A stretch of DNA of 24,470 nucleotides from Bacteroidales bacterium (GCA_012514255.1 JAAZAP010000232.1:1-24470), one strand, 5' to 3'. Positions 8,795 through 16,272 are shown, counted from the stretch's first letter. Numbers and translations are program-made. The notes: generated by a model from the letters alone, not told the origin.

Positions 8795-9754
8795 ATGTCA
8801 TTCATTCCTGATTTTGAAGATGTTGAGGCAGCCAACCGGCTGATCTCGCCGTATGTGCACCGCACTCCGGTGCTGACCTCGCAGCAGCTTGATGCCATCA
8901 GCGGTGCGAGGCTCTTCTTCAAGTGTGAGAACTTTCAGAAGGTGGGTGCCTTCAAGTTCAGGGGAGCCACCAATGCAGTACTGAATCTCATGGACGGCCA
9001 GCGCGCCGCCGGCGTGGTGACGCACTCGTCGGGCAATCATGCCGCCGCCCTGGCTCATGCTGCCGTTTCAAGGGGGGTGAAGGCGTTTATAGTGATGCCC
9101 TCTTCGGCTCCGGAGGTAAAGAAGAGGGCGGTGGCGGGCTATGGTGCGGAGATCACCTTCTGTGAGCCCACGCTGGCGGCGCGGGAGGCCGCCGCCGCGG
9201 AGGTGATTGCGCGTACCGGCGCGACGATGATCCATCCATATGATAATTTTTTCATCATCGCCGGGCAGGGGACCGCGGCGATGGAGCTGCTCAGCGAGCT
9301 GCCAGATGCTGACGCGGTCCTCACGCCGGTGGGCGGCGGCGGCCTCCTCAGCGGCTCGGCCATAGCCACCCGGCATCTTGCTCCGACTGCAAAAATATAC
9401 GGGGCCGAGCCGCTGCTGGCCGACGATGCAGCCAGATCACTCCGCACAGGCACCATCCAGCCAGCACTGCCACCACGCACCATCGCAGACGGACTCCTTA
9501 CTTCGCTATGCGAAAGGACATTCACCATCATAAAAGATAATGTTGACGACATTCTCACTGTCACAGAGGAACAGATCATTGATGCAATGACACTGATGTG
9601 GACAAGGATGAAGATAGTGGTTGAACCCTCATCTGCCGTCCCCCTGGCAGCCGTGCTGGCCAACAGGGAACTCTTCAGCGGCAAAAAGGTGGCAATAATT
9701 GTTTCCGGAGGGAACGCCGATCTGTCAAAGCTTCCTTTTGGTGAGCGCGGATGA
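8795..9754 (+). CDS. PLP-dependent threonine/serine dehydratase (no ACT domain)
   Basis: This 319-residue fold-type II PLP enzyme deaminates L-threonine or L-serine to the 2-oxo acid and ammonia, or acts as a serine racemase. Lys54 in GAFKFRGATN is the Schiff-base lysine, SSGNHAAALAHAA (near residues 76-90) is the substrate loop, and GGGGLLSG is the phosphate-binding glycine loop. There is no C-terminal regulatory ACT domain, so isoleucine feedback is not expected. The length fits catabolic TdcB or serine-racemase homologues, and the motifs alone do not separate these. Its last 22 codons, including the stop, are echoed directly downstream (see 9755-9820). Confidence 0.88.
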   Translation: MSFIPDFEDVEAANRLISPYVHRTPVLTSQQLDAISGARLFFKCENFQKVGAFKFRGATNAVLNLMDGQRAAGVVTHSSGNHAAALAHAAVSRGVKAFIVMPSSAPEVKKRAVAGYGAEITFCEPTLAAREAAAAEVIARTGATMIHPYDNFFIIAGQGTAAMELLSELPDADAVLTPVGGGGLLSGSAIATRHLAPTAKIYGAEPLLADDAARSLRTGTIQPALPPRTIADGLLTSLCERTFTIIKDNVDDILTVTEEQIIDAMTLMWTRMKIVVEPSSAVPLAAVLANRELFSGKKVAIIVSGGNADLSKLPFGERG

Positions 9755-9820
9755 GTTGCTTTTATTCCTTCCGGCGGGAATGCTGACCTGACAGGGCTGC
9801 CCTGCGTTCAGCACGCCTGA
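9755..9820 (+). repeat. Diverged in-frame tandem copy of the dehydratase 3' end
   Basis: Directly after the dehydratase TGA, the same frame reads VAFIPSGGNADLTGLP and so on to a second TGA at 9818-9820. This aligns codon for codon with the gene's own last 22 codons at 9689-9754 (VAIIVSGGNADLSKLP and so on to TGA). By hand count 44 of 66 bases match, and many differences in the SGGNADL core are third-position. On the minus strand the same bases encode the last 18 residues and the stop of the EEP protein. It is either an old tandem duplication or the last trace of a second, paralogous dehydratase gene. Confidence 0.8.
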
Positions 9821-10949
9821 AATAGGCAATCACCGGGTAATGGTCTGAATACTTGACCTTGACAATATCAAAATCAGTGCATTCAATGCCCTCGCCGTAG
9901 AGGACGTAATCAATCCTGTTAGGGGGGTACTTGCCGCGGTAGGTAAATCCGGCCCCGTAGCCCGCCTCCACAAAGGCATCCTTCAGACCACGCCGCATCC
10001 TGCGGTATGTGTATGACACGGGCGTGTCATTGAAATCGCCCGCCACAATCACAGGGTAGGGCGAGGTCTCCATGTGCCTCCTGACACGGTCAACCTGCAG
10101 TGCCCTGCTGGCAAATCCTTCCATGAGGCTGTGATAGATGCCGGAGATGTTATCCATTGATCTGCTCCTGTCCTCACCGGTGATTTCTGTCAGGAGATTA
10201 CCCTCCACGCGCCGCAGGCGGAACGACTGCAGGTGGTTGTTGTAAACCCTGAAGGTGTCGGTGTCTACAACTATGTCAGTGAAGATGGTGAGTGAGGATG
10301 ATCCCGGGTGTATCACATCGCCACGGTATATGATCGGATAGCGCGTTATGGTAGCTATGCCGTACCTGCTTGCTGCACCGCTCTTAATCAGTTTGAAGTG
10401 GGTGTACCTGCCTCCTCCAAGCCCATCCATGAGCTTTCTCTCTCCTGCTGCCGGATCACCCTTTACAAAGTATTCCTGCAGGCATAGGATACCTGCATCT
10501 TCCTTCCTGAGAAGCTGAAGCATCTTGCTGTGGGTGTTCGTCTCGCTGGCCTCGTAAAAATTGAAGAGACGTATATTATAGCTCATCAGCTTCACATCAT
10601 GATGTTCCTCCTTTCCCTGGTTGGTGAACCTGATGAAGTTATGGATGTACCCGAAGCCTGCTGCAAGTGCAACGGCTGATATCAGGGCGTACCACTTCCT
10701 GAAGAGAATCCATACGATCACCATCGCCACGTTGGCTGCTGCTATATAGGGGTAAGCCAGCCCGAAGAGGGCAGGGAACGCAACGGTTGAGGGATTGACA
10801 TAGATGGAGAGGTATGCCAACAGCAGCAGCATGACAAGAAATATGTTCACTGCCAGCAGTATGTTTCGCGTAAAACGCTTTATCCCGCTATCATTTTTTC
10901 TGGCTCTCGCTGAAAAGGATCGCCTTTTCTTCCCTGGTAAGACTGTCAT
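9762..10949 (-). CDS. Membrane-anchored endonuclease/exonuclease/phosphatase (EEP) family protein
   Basis: Counted from the ATG at 10949, this is a 395-residue protein. About three N-terminal membrane helices (roughly residues 28-108) precede a DNase I-like EEP domain. Catalytic motifs are MSYNIRLFN (Asn125), LCLQEYF (Glu159), NNHLQS (His239), VAGDFND (Asp305, Asn307), RIDYVLY (Asp347) and SDHYPV (Asp369, His370). The substrate (nucleic acid, phosphoinositide or other phosphodiester) is unknown. The frame is open further upstream to 11051, but that region lies inside the rhomboid gene. ATG 10949 still overlaps that gene by 59 bases and has a G-rich SD-like run just before it. The last 18 residues (RRAERRAALSGQHSRRKE) are antisense to the dehydratase-tail duplication and lie outside the conserved fold. 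It is the last gene of the mutL-rhomboid cluster. Confidence 0.78.
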   Translation of the reverse strand: MTVLPGKKRRSFSARARKNDSGIKRFTRNILLAVNIFLVMLLLLAYLSIYVNPSTVAFPALFGLAYPYIAAANVAMVIVWILFRKWYALISAVALAAGFGYIHNFIRFTNQGKEEHHDVKLMSYNIRLFNFYEASETNTHSKMLQLLRKEDAGILCLQEYFVKGDPAAGERKLMDGLGGGRYTHFKLIKSGAASRYGIATITRYPIIYRGDVIHPGSSSLTIFTDIVVDTDTFRVYNNHLQSFRLRRVEGNLLTEITGEDRSRSMDNISGIYHSLMEGFASRALQVDRVRRHMETSPYPVIVAGDFNDTPVSYTYRRMRRGLKDAFVEAGYGAGFTYRGKYPPNRIDYVLYGEGIECTDFDIVKVKYSDHYPVIAYFRRAERRAALSGQHSRRKE

Positions 10950-11802
10950 AACCCCCTTTTGAGATCTTGTCCAATATATGGTCCAGCGTCTTCTGGCGCT
11001 CAGCCTTTGCTGCGTTGTATTCGTGATCGGTCTTTGTCTTCCGTGCATCAAAGGTGGCTCCGGTCTTTTTATAGGTCACCTTCATTTTCCTGCCCGTCTT
11101 GAAGAGATTAACAAAGAAATCGATGATACTGTTTAGCCATGATCCTATATCTTTCCCGTTCCGCAGCCCCTGACCGTATGCCAGTCCCATCAGCGCCCCG
11201 CCTATATGCGCTATCTTGCCGCCGGTGTTAACGGAAAAGTCGAACACCGAGGTGATAAGGAATGTGGCCAGAGCCAGGTACTTCAGCTTCACCCTCCCGA
11301 TAAAGAGAAGATGGAGTTCCAGGTCAGGGAGGTAGACTGCTGTGGCAACGACGAGTGCCATCACCGAGGCAGAGGCTCCCAGTGCTATGGATACATTGAC
11401 CGCTCCCGCGAATGCCGGGAAGATATTAAAGACGGCTATATAGAGAAATGCTCCTGCCAGGCCGCCAAGGATATATAGTGATACCAGTTTGCGCTGATCA
11501 AGGTATCCCAGGAAAATCTTTCCGAACCACCAGAGCCAGAGAAGGTTGAAAAGCAGGTGTATGAATCCCTGGTGGGTGAACATATAGGTAACAGGTGTCC
11601 AGAACTTGAGCGCCAGTGCACCAAGGGAGGCGGGAACAGCCAGGTTGGATATTACCGCCGGTGCCAGACTGTCGCTGCCCGAGAGCACACCTATTACTTC
11701 AATGACCTTTATGATCAGGAAGATGGCTCCGTTGATGTACATCAGCCGCGTCAGCGCTGTGCCGTGCCTGAATGATCCTTTTATCTCGTCCCAGATACTC
11801 AT
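10891..11802 (-). CDS. Rhomboid family intramembrane serine protease with C-terminal DUF6576-like tail
   Basis: This is a 303-residue polytopic membrane protein. A rhomboid core (about residues 15-215) contains the H-x-x-x-N-like HLLFN segment, Ser144 in IALGASASV and His199 in KIAHIGGALMGLAYG. Together these give the Ser-His dyad of intramembrane proteolysis. The residue after the usual GASG serine is Ala rather than Gly. A soluble tail (about 235-303) carries DHEYNAAKAERQKTLDHIL and LTREEKAILFSESQKK, resembling the DUF6576 extension found on Bacteroidota rhomboids. The start chosen is ATG 11802, whose A is also the last base of the upstream rhomboid's TGA (TGATG), indicating translational coupling. 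A TTG one codon earlier is less likely. Substrates are unknown. Confidence 0.85.
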   Translation of the reverse strand: MSIWDEIKGSFRHGTALTRLMYINGAIFLIIKVIEVIGVLSGSDSLAPAVISNLAVPASLGALALKFWTPVTYMFTHQGFIHLLFNLLWLWWFGKIFLGYLDQRKLVSLYILGGLAGAFLYIAVFNIFPAFAGAVNVSIALGASASVMALVVATAVYLPDLELHLLFIGRVKLKYLALATFLITSVFDFSVNTGGKIAHIGGALMGLAYGQGLRNGKDIGSWLNSIIDFFVNLFKTGRKMKVTYKKTGATFDARKTKTDHEYNAAKAERQKTLDHILDKISKGGYDSLTREEKAILFSESQKK

Positions 11803-12536
11803 CAATAGAGTGTTTTGGTTGTCTTTCGCCAGTACCTGATGAGGAGGTAACCAAAGATCATGCCGCCGAGGTGTGCTGTGTGGGCTATGTTGCTGCCGGG
11901 GCTGGTGAAGGCGAGATAAAGCTCAATGGCTGCATATCCTATCACCACGTACTTGGCTTTTACCGGTATGGGCGGGAAGATGAACATCAGCTGGGTGTTG
12001 GGGAAGAGAACGCCGAAGGCCAGCAGGACGCCATAGACGGCGCCCGAGGCACCCACAACGGGCACGTTGAGTATTGAGTTGAGTCTTCCCATCTGGACGT
12101 CAGTGAAGTTCTTTCCCTGGCTGACCGCGTCGCTGCCTGCATCATATACATACTGCAGCTGCTCAGGCGAGAGCAGACCCATGACCTTGTTATACTGAAT
12201 CCACTGAACGAGCTCAAAGAAGAAGGCAGCGCCAAGGCCGGTGACCAGGTAGTAGAGCAGGAACCGCTTCGGTCCCCAAACCTGCTCCAGTATGCGACCG
12301 AACATCCATAGGGCGAACATATTGAATAGTAGATGGACGAATCCGCCATGCATGAACATATGGGTCACTATCTGCCATGTGCGGAAGAACTCCGATTTCG
12401 GGAAGTAAAGCCCCAGGATGCCGTTCAGGTTGACCCCTGCGGTGATCCTGAGCAGTTCATTCATCAGCAGCATAACCACGTTGATGATGATGAGGTTCTT
12501 CACCACCGGTGGTGTGCCTGATAATATCCTGTTCAT
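11802..12536 (-). CDS. Rhomboid family intramembrane serine protease
   Basis: This 244-residue protein has six or so hydrophobic segments and the canonical rhomboid motifs: MFMHGGFVHLLFNMFALW (loop and helix with His and Asn), VGASGAVYG with nucleophile Ser164, and NIAHTAHLGGMIFGY with catalytic His222. It should cleave transmembrane substrates in the inner membrane. It precedes, and is translationally coupled to, a second, longer rhomboid gene. The pair lies directly downstream of mutL, separated from it by 52 bases that hold a TAnnTTTG promoter element. The pair can therefore be expressed separately from mutL. The ATG at 12536 starts a typical short cytoplasmic N-terminus. Confidence 0.9.
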   Translation of the reverse strand: MNRILSGTPPVVKNLIIINVVMLLMNELLRITAGVNLNGILGLYFPKSEFFRTWQIVTHMFMHGGFVHLLFNMFALWMFGRILEQVWGPKRFLLYYLVTGLGAAFFFELVQWIQYNKVMGLLSPEQLQYVYDAGSDAVSQGKNFTDVQMGRLNSILNVPVVGASGAVYGVLLAFGVLFPNTQLMFIFPPIPVKAKYVVIGYAAIELYLAFTSPGSNIAHTAHLGGMIFGYLLIRYWRKTTKTLY

Positions 12537-12563
12537 AATACTTTTTTGTCATGTTTCAGACCG

Positions 12564-12571
12564 CAAATTTA
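12564..12571 (-). promoter_or_regulatory. TAnnTTTG -7 element for the rhomboid pair
   Basis: On the minus strand the sequence reads TAAATTTG, 28 bases before the rhomboid ATG at 12536. It lies in the short gap after the mutL stop. No good -33 element is visible at the expected distance. Confidence 0.45.
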
Positions 12572-12588
12572 GCCATTCTGGTCGAAAA

Positions 12589-14451
12589 TCAGCTGAATCT
12601 GCGGTCAAGCTCTTCCAGGGTGATGATATTCATCACCGTTTTGCCTGTGGGTGAGTAGTTTGGCAGTGAGCATGCAAAGAGCATGTCAAAGAGCTCTTCC
12701 ATCTCGGTATGTGTCAGCGGGGTGCCGTACTGTATGGCTGATGCCCTGGCCATGGAGAGGGCCACCCGCTCACGGGCGCCTATTGACGGATCACCCATCG
12801 TATGCCTGTACTCTGAGATGATGGTCTCCAGCATGGCAAGGGGGTTGGCATTACGACTGTCGGCCGGATGACCTGTAATGGTCACTTTGTTGTCACTGCC
12901 GCAGTTTATCTCGAATCCCAGCAACCGAAGCTGTTCGCCTATCTCCTCAAGGACTGCCATCTCGCCGGGATTAAGTTCAGTCTCCACGGGGAAGAGCGAC
13001 ACCTGTGCCGGGCGTGGCCCATCGCCGAGCGAGGCAAGGTATCTCTCATAGAGCACCCTCTCATGTGCCCTGCGCTGGTCTATCATCATTATGCCTGAGA
13101 TGACGGGGCACATGATGTAACGGTTCTTCACCTGGAAGAAGCGGCGCTGGCCGGTTCCCTGTCCTTCATCAGCAGAAGGACCTGATGATATCCTCTCTCC
13201 ACTCTCACTCCCACTCTCACTCTCACCCTGGCTCTGGCTCTTGCTGCGGGTGGTTATAGTGAAGAGCGACTCCCAGTCGGCGGGGGTGCTGCGACCGGCA
13301 TCCCACTTCCATTTGGTTTCAGGACGGTTGTATTCAGTGCCGTCAAAGGGGTTAAACGACTGATCGACATCAATATGCGGGGGTGGAGGGGCAGGGGTGT
13401 TGCCGGTGATGACGGGTATCTCCATGGCACCTTCCGGCCCGAAGTCGAGCGACGGCACCACGTTGAATCGTCCCAGTGCCTCGCGCACCGAGGCAAGCAT
13501 TATCTGCCAGACTGATCTCTCATCTTCGAACTTTATCTCTGTCTTTGTCGGATGGATGTTGACATCTATGGAGGCCGGGTCAGCGGTCATGAAGATAAAA
13601 TATGCCGGCACAGTGTCAGGTGGAAGGAGTCCCTGGTAGGCTTCCATCACGGCACGGTGCAGGTAAGGATGTCTGATGAACCTGTTATTCACGAAGAAGA
13701 ACTGTTCGCCGGCGGAACGGCGTGCGTTCTCAGGCTTGCCTGCATATCCCCTGACAGCAACTATTGAGGTTGAAGTCTCAACGCTGACCAGGTTCTGGTT
13801 GTAATGTTTGCCGAACAGCCCCACTATCCGCTGGCGGTGGTTGCCTGTACTGAGCCGGTATATCTCCTGATCGTTATGGGTGAGGTTGAACCGTATCTCC
13901 GGGTGTGCCAGTGCCACGCGCTGGAACTCGGTAATGATATGTCTGAACTCCGTTGTATCCGTTTTCAGGAACTTACGGCGGGCAGGGACGTTGTAGAAGA
14001 GGTTCCTGACACTGAAGACTGATCCGGCAGCGCAGGAGCATGGCTCCTGTCTGGTGACCCTGGAGTTATTGATCTCTACCAGTGTGCCTGCCTCATCCTC
14101 TTCGCGCCGCGTGCGCAACTCAGTCATTGAGACAGCGGCTATGGATGCCAGTGCCTCACCGCGGAATCCCTTGGTGGTGATGGTAAAGAGATCGTCGGCT
14201 GACGATATCTTCGAGGTGGCATGTCTCTCAAATGAGAGACGGGCATCGGTCTCACTCATGCCGCAGCCGTTGTCAATGACCTGTACCAGGGTCCGGCCGG
14301 CATCGCGTATGACCACGCTTATCTCCGCAGCTCCCGCGTCAACGGCGTTCTCCGTCAACTCCTTGACCACGGAGGAAGGACGTTGGATGACTTCGCCGGC
14401 AGCAATCTGGTTCGCCACGGAGTCGGGCAGGAGCTTGATAAGGTCACTCAT
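12589..14451 (-). CDS. mutL: DNA mismatch repair protein MutL
   Basis: MutL links MutS mismatch recognition to strand incision and excision. The 620-residue protein has the N-terminal GHKL ATPase: IAAGEVIQRP, Glu31 and Asn35 in VVKELTENAVDAGA, DNGCGM and TTKGFRGEALASI. The transducer domain ends in SIDVNIHPTKTEIKF. A Pro/Ser/Gly-rich linker (about 335-435) leads to the C-terminal dimerisation domain. There the metal-dependent endonuclease motif DQHA(x)2E(x)4E reads DQRRAHERVLYE (from Asp458), with Arg for His, and the end reads NYSPTGKTVMNI where endonuclease-type MutLs carry the C-P-H-G-R-P motif. Whether nicking activity is retained is uncertain. ATG 14451 is preferred; an upstream TTG adds only three residues and abuts the previous stop. 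It is probably co-transcribed with the hypothetical gene upstream. Confidence 0.96.
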   Translation of the reverse strand: MSDLIKLLPDSVANQIAAGEVIQRPSSVVKELTENAVDAGAAEISVVIRDAGRTLVQVIDNGCGMSETDARLSFERHATSKISSADDLFTITTKGFRGEALASIAAVSMTELRTRREEDEAGTLVEINNSRVTRQEPCSCAAGSVFSVRNLFYNVPARRKFLKTDTTEFRHIITEFQRVALAHPEIRFNLTHNDQEIYRLSTGNHRQRIVGLFGKHYNQNLVSVETSTSIVAVRGYAGKPENARRSAGEQFFFVNNRFIRHPYLHRAVMEAYQGLLPPDTVPAYFIFMTADPASIDVNIHPTKTEIKFEDERSVWQIMLASVREALGRFNVVPSLDFGPEGAMEIPVITGNTPAPPPPHIDVDQSFNPFDGTEYNRPETKWKWDAGRSTPADWESLFTITTRSKSQSQGESESGSESGERISSGPSADEGQGTGQRRFFQVKNRYIMCPVISGIMMIDQRRAHERVLYERYLASLGDGPRPAQVSLFPVETELNPGEMAVLEEIGEQLRLLGFEINCGSDNKVTITGHPADSRNANPLAMLETIISEYRHTMGDPSIGARERVALSMARASAIQYGTPLTHTEMEELFDMLFACSLPNYSPTGKTVMNIITLEELDRRFS

Positions 14452-14460
14452 GGGGGGCAA

Positions 14461-14823
14461 TTAAAAGCGGAGGTAAAGATAGATGACAAGCACCATTATA
14501 ATGATTATTACGAGCAGTCTTATGGTGGTTTGTTTCCGTACGTTGTCCTGTCTGCGAGGGAAATAGTTTCTCATGTCGCCACGCATGATCTTCGAGCGGT
14601 AGGGTTGTGTGGCTTTTTCTCCCGTGCCAGTGGCAGAGCCGCCTTCTGTACTTTTGGCTGATGTTCCTTCGCCCTGCCCTTCATGGCCGTCATCACTGGC
14701 AGCCCGTTCCGCTTCCCATGCCCTGCGTCGCAGCTCCAGCTCCTCCTTTACCGGGTCATAGTACCGCGGCTTGTAGTTGTAGCCTCGTGGTTTGTTCTGC
14801 TTAAAGAAACTGGGGATAGCCAT
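14461..14823 (-). CDS. Hypothetical tail-anchored protein, first gene of the mutL cluster
   Basis: This 120-residue protein starts MAIPSFFKQNKPRGYNYKPR. The N-terminal motif with aromatic and basic residues (NYKPRYYDPVKEELELRRR) recurs in small Bacteroidota proteins of unknown function found next to mutL or similar genes; that is recall, not a search. A low-complexity Gly/Ser/Glu segment (about 44-75) leads to a basic region and one C-terminal membrane helix (about 102-119, LLVIIIIMVLVIYLYL). The bulk is therefore probably cytoplasmic and anchored at the C-terminus. Its stop lies 9 bases before the mutL ATG. No function can be assigned. Confidence 0.75.
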   Translation of the reverse strand: MAIPSFFKQNKPRGYNYKPRYYDPVKEELELRRRAWEAERAASDDGHEGQGEGTSAKSTEGGSATGTGEKATQPYRSKIMRGDMRNYFPRRQDNVRKQTTIRLLVIIIIMVLVIYLYLRF

Positions 14824-14836
14824 AGTGCTCTTTTTG

Positions 14837-14844
14837 CAAAAGTA
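14837..14844 (-). promoter_or_regulatory. TAnnTTTG -7 element for the mutL cluster
   Basis: The minus strand reads TACTTTTG, 13 bases before the ATG at 14823. This would give a very short leader. It is back-to-back with a matching TACTTTTG on the plus strand at 14911. Confidence 0.45.
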
Positions 14845-14910
14845 CTAAGAAAACCCTTAAAGGTAAAGTTGTAAGTGATGGTTATGGGTTTTAGTTAGCT
14901 CTCTTTTTAT

Positions 14911-14918
14911 TACTTTTG
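14911..14918 (+). promoter_or_regulatory. TAnnTTTG -7 element for the flavodoxin-like gene
   Basis: TACTTTTG is an exact -7 match. Transcription would begin about 14925, downstream of the GTG at 14920. The ATG at 14944 is therefore the likely start of the next gene. Confidence 0.45.
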
Positions 14919-14943
14919 AGTGACTAAACCTGGCATCCGATCT

Positions 14944-15471
14944 ATGAAGATTCTCATCACCCATTCAGGGACATCCGGACCAGTGGCCGGTACTGCTGAG
15001 CGTATTGCCAGGGTACTGACCGGGCTGGGTGCAGAGATAACGGTGCTGCCCATGAGCCTGGTGACCACGGTGAAGGGTTTCTCTGCTGTTGTGGCCGGAA
15101 GCATGGAGCAGGCAGGAGGGTGGATGCCCGAGGCGATGGAGTTTGTCAGGAGAAACCAGGGATCATTAAGGAAGAAGCCATTTGCAGTTTTTACCATCAT
15201 TCCTTCACTGGCCACGGAGAAGGGTGCAGAGTCACGCATGGTGATCATGCAGTACACTGCGCATGTGCGCGGTATGGTTCATACTGTCAGCGAGGGTTTT
15301 TTCAGCGGGGAGGCTAACAGCAGGGATGCATCGATGCCGGGTGAGCGGTCGAAGTTCAAGCTGCGGTTATTGCTTGGTCTGTTGCGGGAGGCAGAAGGCC
15401 GTAGCCATTCGGAGGCAGAGACCTGGGCTGCGCAGCTGCATGATAAGCTGGTCAGGCTTTTAGCCAGATAA
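14944..15471 (+). CDS. Flavodoxin-domain protein
   Basis: This is a 175-residue protein from the ATG at 14944. It opens with the flavodoxin beta-strand and phosphate-loop pattern MKILITHSGTSGPVAGTAERIARVL. A second strand (AEITVLP) and a segment like FSAVVAGSMEQAGGWMPEAMEFV follow. This layout resembles menaquinone-dependent protoporphyrinogen oxidase (HemG) and related flavodoxin-domain proteins, where FMN binds the first loop. The loop HSGTSGPVAGTA partly matches the T/S-x-T-G-x-T consensus, so FMN binding is plausible but not certain. The C-terminal 50 residues are helical and charged. It stands alone, with a promoter divergent from the mutL cluster. A GTG at 14920 would add eight residues but sits at the inferred promoter. 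Confidence 0.65.
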   Translation: MKILITHSGTSGPVAGTAERIARVLTGLGAEITVLPMSLVTTVKGFSAVVAGSMEQAGGWMPEAMEFVRRNQGSLRKKPFAVFTIIPSLATEKGAESRMVIMQYTAHVRGMVHTVSEGFFSGEANSRDASMPGERSKFKLRLLLGLLREAEGRSHSEAETWAAQLHDKLVRLLAR

Positions 15472-15483
15472 TCCGGTTACGGG

Positions 15484-15657
15484 CCGAAGGTCGCAGACTT
15501 TCAGATATTGTAGCACGGGTCACCATGATGACCGAAGGTCGTAGACCTTCAAGAATTGTAGCACAGGTCACATGATAACCCGAAGGTCGTAGACCTTCAG
15601 GAATTGTAGATGCATGACCTGACCCACCCACTCCGGTCCGGCCTTTCAGCATTGTAG
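15484..15657. repeat. 48-bp-period array of hairpin repeats (three copies plus a degenerate fourth)
   Basis: Three 30-base cores start at 15484, 15532 and 15580, exactly 48 bases apart. Each begins CCGAAGGTCG and ends ATTGTAG. A fourth, decayed copy ends with ATTGTAG at 15657, again 48 bases on. Copies 2 and 3 contain a perfect hairpin, GAAGGTC-GTA-GACCTTC; copy 1 has one mismatch in it. The linker between cores (CAC-x-GGTCAC) is also shared by copies 1 and 2. The minus strand stays open, encoding a repeated EGLRPS-like peptide with a 16-codon period, which I regard as spurious. It lies between convergent genes, so it could act as a transcription barrier. Confidence 0.85.
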
Positions 15658-15727
15658 GGTCAGCAGTCATAAATATTGGGTTGATCGTAGATCATCCAAT
15701 TGTACCTAAGGCCGCTCCCCGACGTTC

Positions 15728-16168
15728 CTATTTTACCCTGACGTATTTCTCGCTGGTGTAATTGCTTTTATCCACCTCGCCCATTTCGTCAGCCGGCCAC
15801 ACCTGTATCAGGGTATCATTGGCGACGACTATTCTCATGCGGAGGGTTTTGTTCTGGTAGCTATCGTCGGAGTGGTATTTGATTGATTCTTTATAGACGA
15901 TACCCTCGAGCGTGTAGGAGCCGCCGCCGAAGCTCTCTGTTGTCACCGTATCCTGGGAGAATTCACCCACGAACATCCAGTAGTTAGTGCACCACATTTT
16001 CACCTGGCTTCCCTGGTATGTGCCCGGGTATGTGGCGACAACGGAGTCATTCACCACCTGTTTGGAGTAGATGAGGTCCCATGCGCCAACAACAGGGTTT
16101 ACGGGCTCCTGGTTGCATGCCGAGAGCATAATCAGGAGCATTGAGCTAAGAATGGCAATTTTTTTCAT
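15728..16168 (-). CDS. Small lipoprotein, lipocalin-like
   Basis: This 146-residue protein has a signal peptide and lipobox (LLIMLSAC, Cys18), so it is predicted to be a lipoprotein on the cell-envelope side. The mature part starts with VVGAWDLIYSKQ, a G-x-W strand typical of lipocalin-like small Bacteroidota lipoproteins. Alternating beta-strand patterns follow (SYTLEGIVYKESIKYH, TLRMRIVVANDTLIQVW), ending with a Y-V-R strand. No ligand or partner is evident. It converges with the flavodoxin gene across the repeat array. A possible promoter lies at 16207-16237. The general class is reasonably supported; the specific family is not. Confidence 0.7.
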   Translation of the reverse strand: MKKIAILSSMLLIMLSACNQEPVNPVVGAWDLIYSKQVVNDSVVATYPGTYQGSQVKMWCTNYWMFVGEFSQDTVTTESFGGGSYTLEGIVYKESIKYHSDDSYQNKTLRMRIVVANDTLIQVWPADEMGEVDKSNYTSEKYVRVK

Positions 16169-16206
16169 AGGCAGTCAATTTTAGATTAATCCCCGGTTAT
16201 GTCAGA

Positions 16207-16237
16207 TAAATTTACGCTATTTGGCTATTCAAGTCAA
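16207..16237 (-). promoter_or_regulatory. Possible promoter of the small lipoprotein gene
   Basis: The minus strand carries TTG (16237-16235), then 20 bases, then TAAATTTA (16214-16207), which matches TAnnTTTG at seven of eight positions. It lies 39 bases before the ATG at 16168. The spacing is correct for a Bacteroidota promoter and the -7 has one mismatch. Confidence 0.35.
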
Positions 16238-16272
16238 GTTTATTTGGATTATAGCCTGACGGAGAGATTTGA

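Noticed and set aside
9139..9684. 181-residue minus-strand ORF inside the dehydratase gene
   Set aside because: It is antisense to a clearly conserved PLP enzyme and its Ser/Ala-rich translation has no recognisable motif.
10950..11051. Upstream extension of the EEP protein to 11051
   Set aside because: These 34 codons lie entirely within the rhomboid C-terminal coding region and have no EEP-family character.
14054..14464. 136-residue plus-strand ORF opposite mutL
   Set aside because: It is antisense to the conserved MutL ATPase domain and its composition is that of a shadow frame.
15484..15657. CRISPR array
   Set aside because: There are only three copies plus a decayed one, the 18-base linkers are themselves similar between copies, and no cas genes are present. 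It is a tandem repeat, not repeat-spacer structure.
15452..15670. Minus-strand 72-residue ORF across the 48-bp repeats
   Set aside because: The peptide is only the translation of the hairpin repeats, whose period is a multiple of three. It has no domain, start context or neighbours to support a gene.
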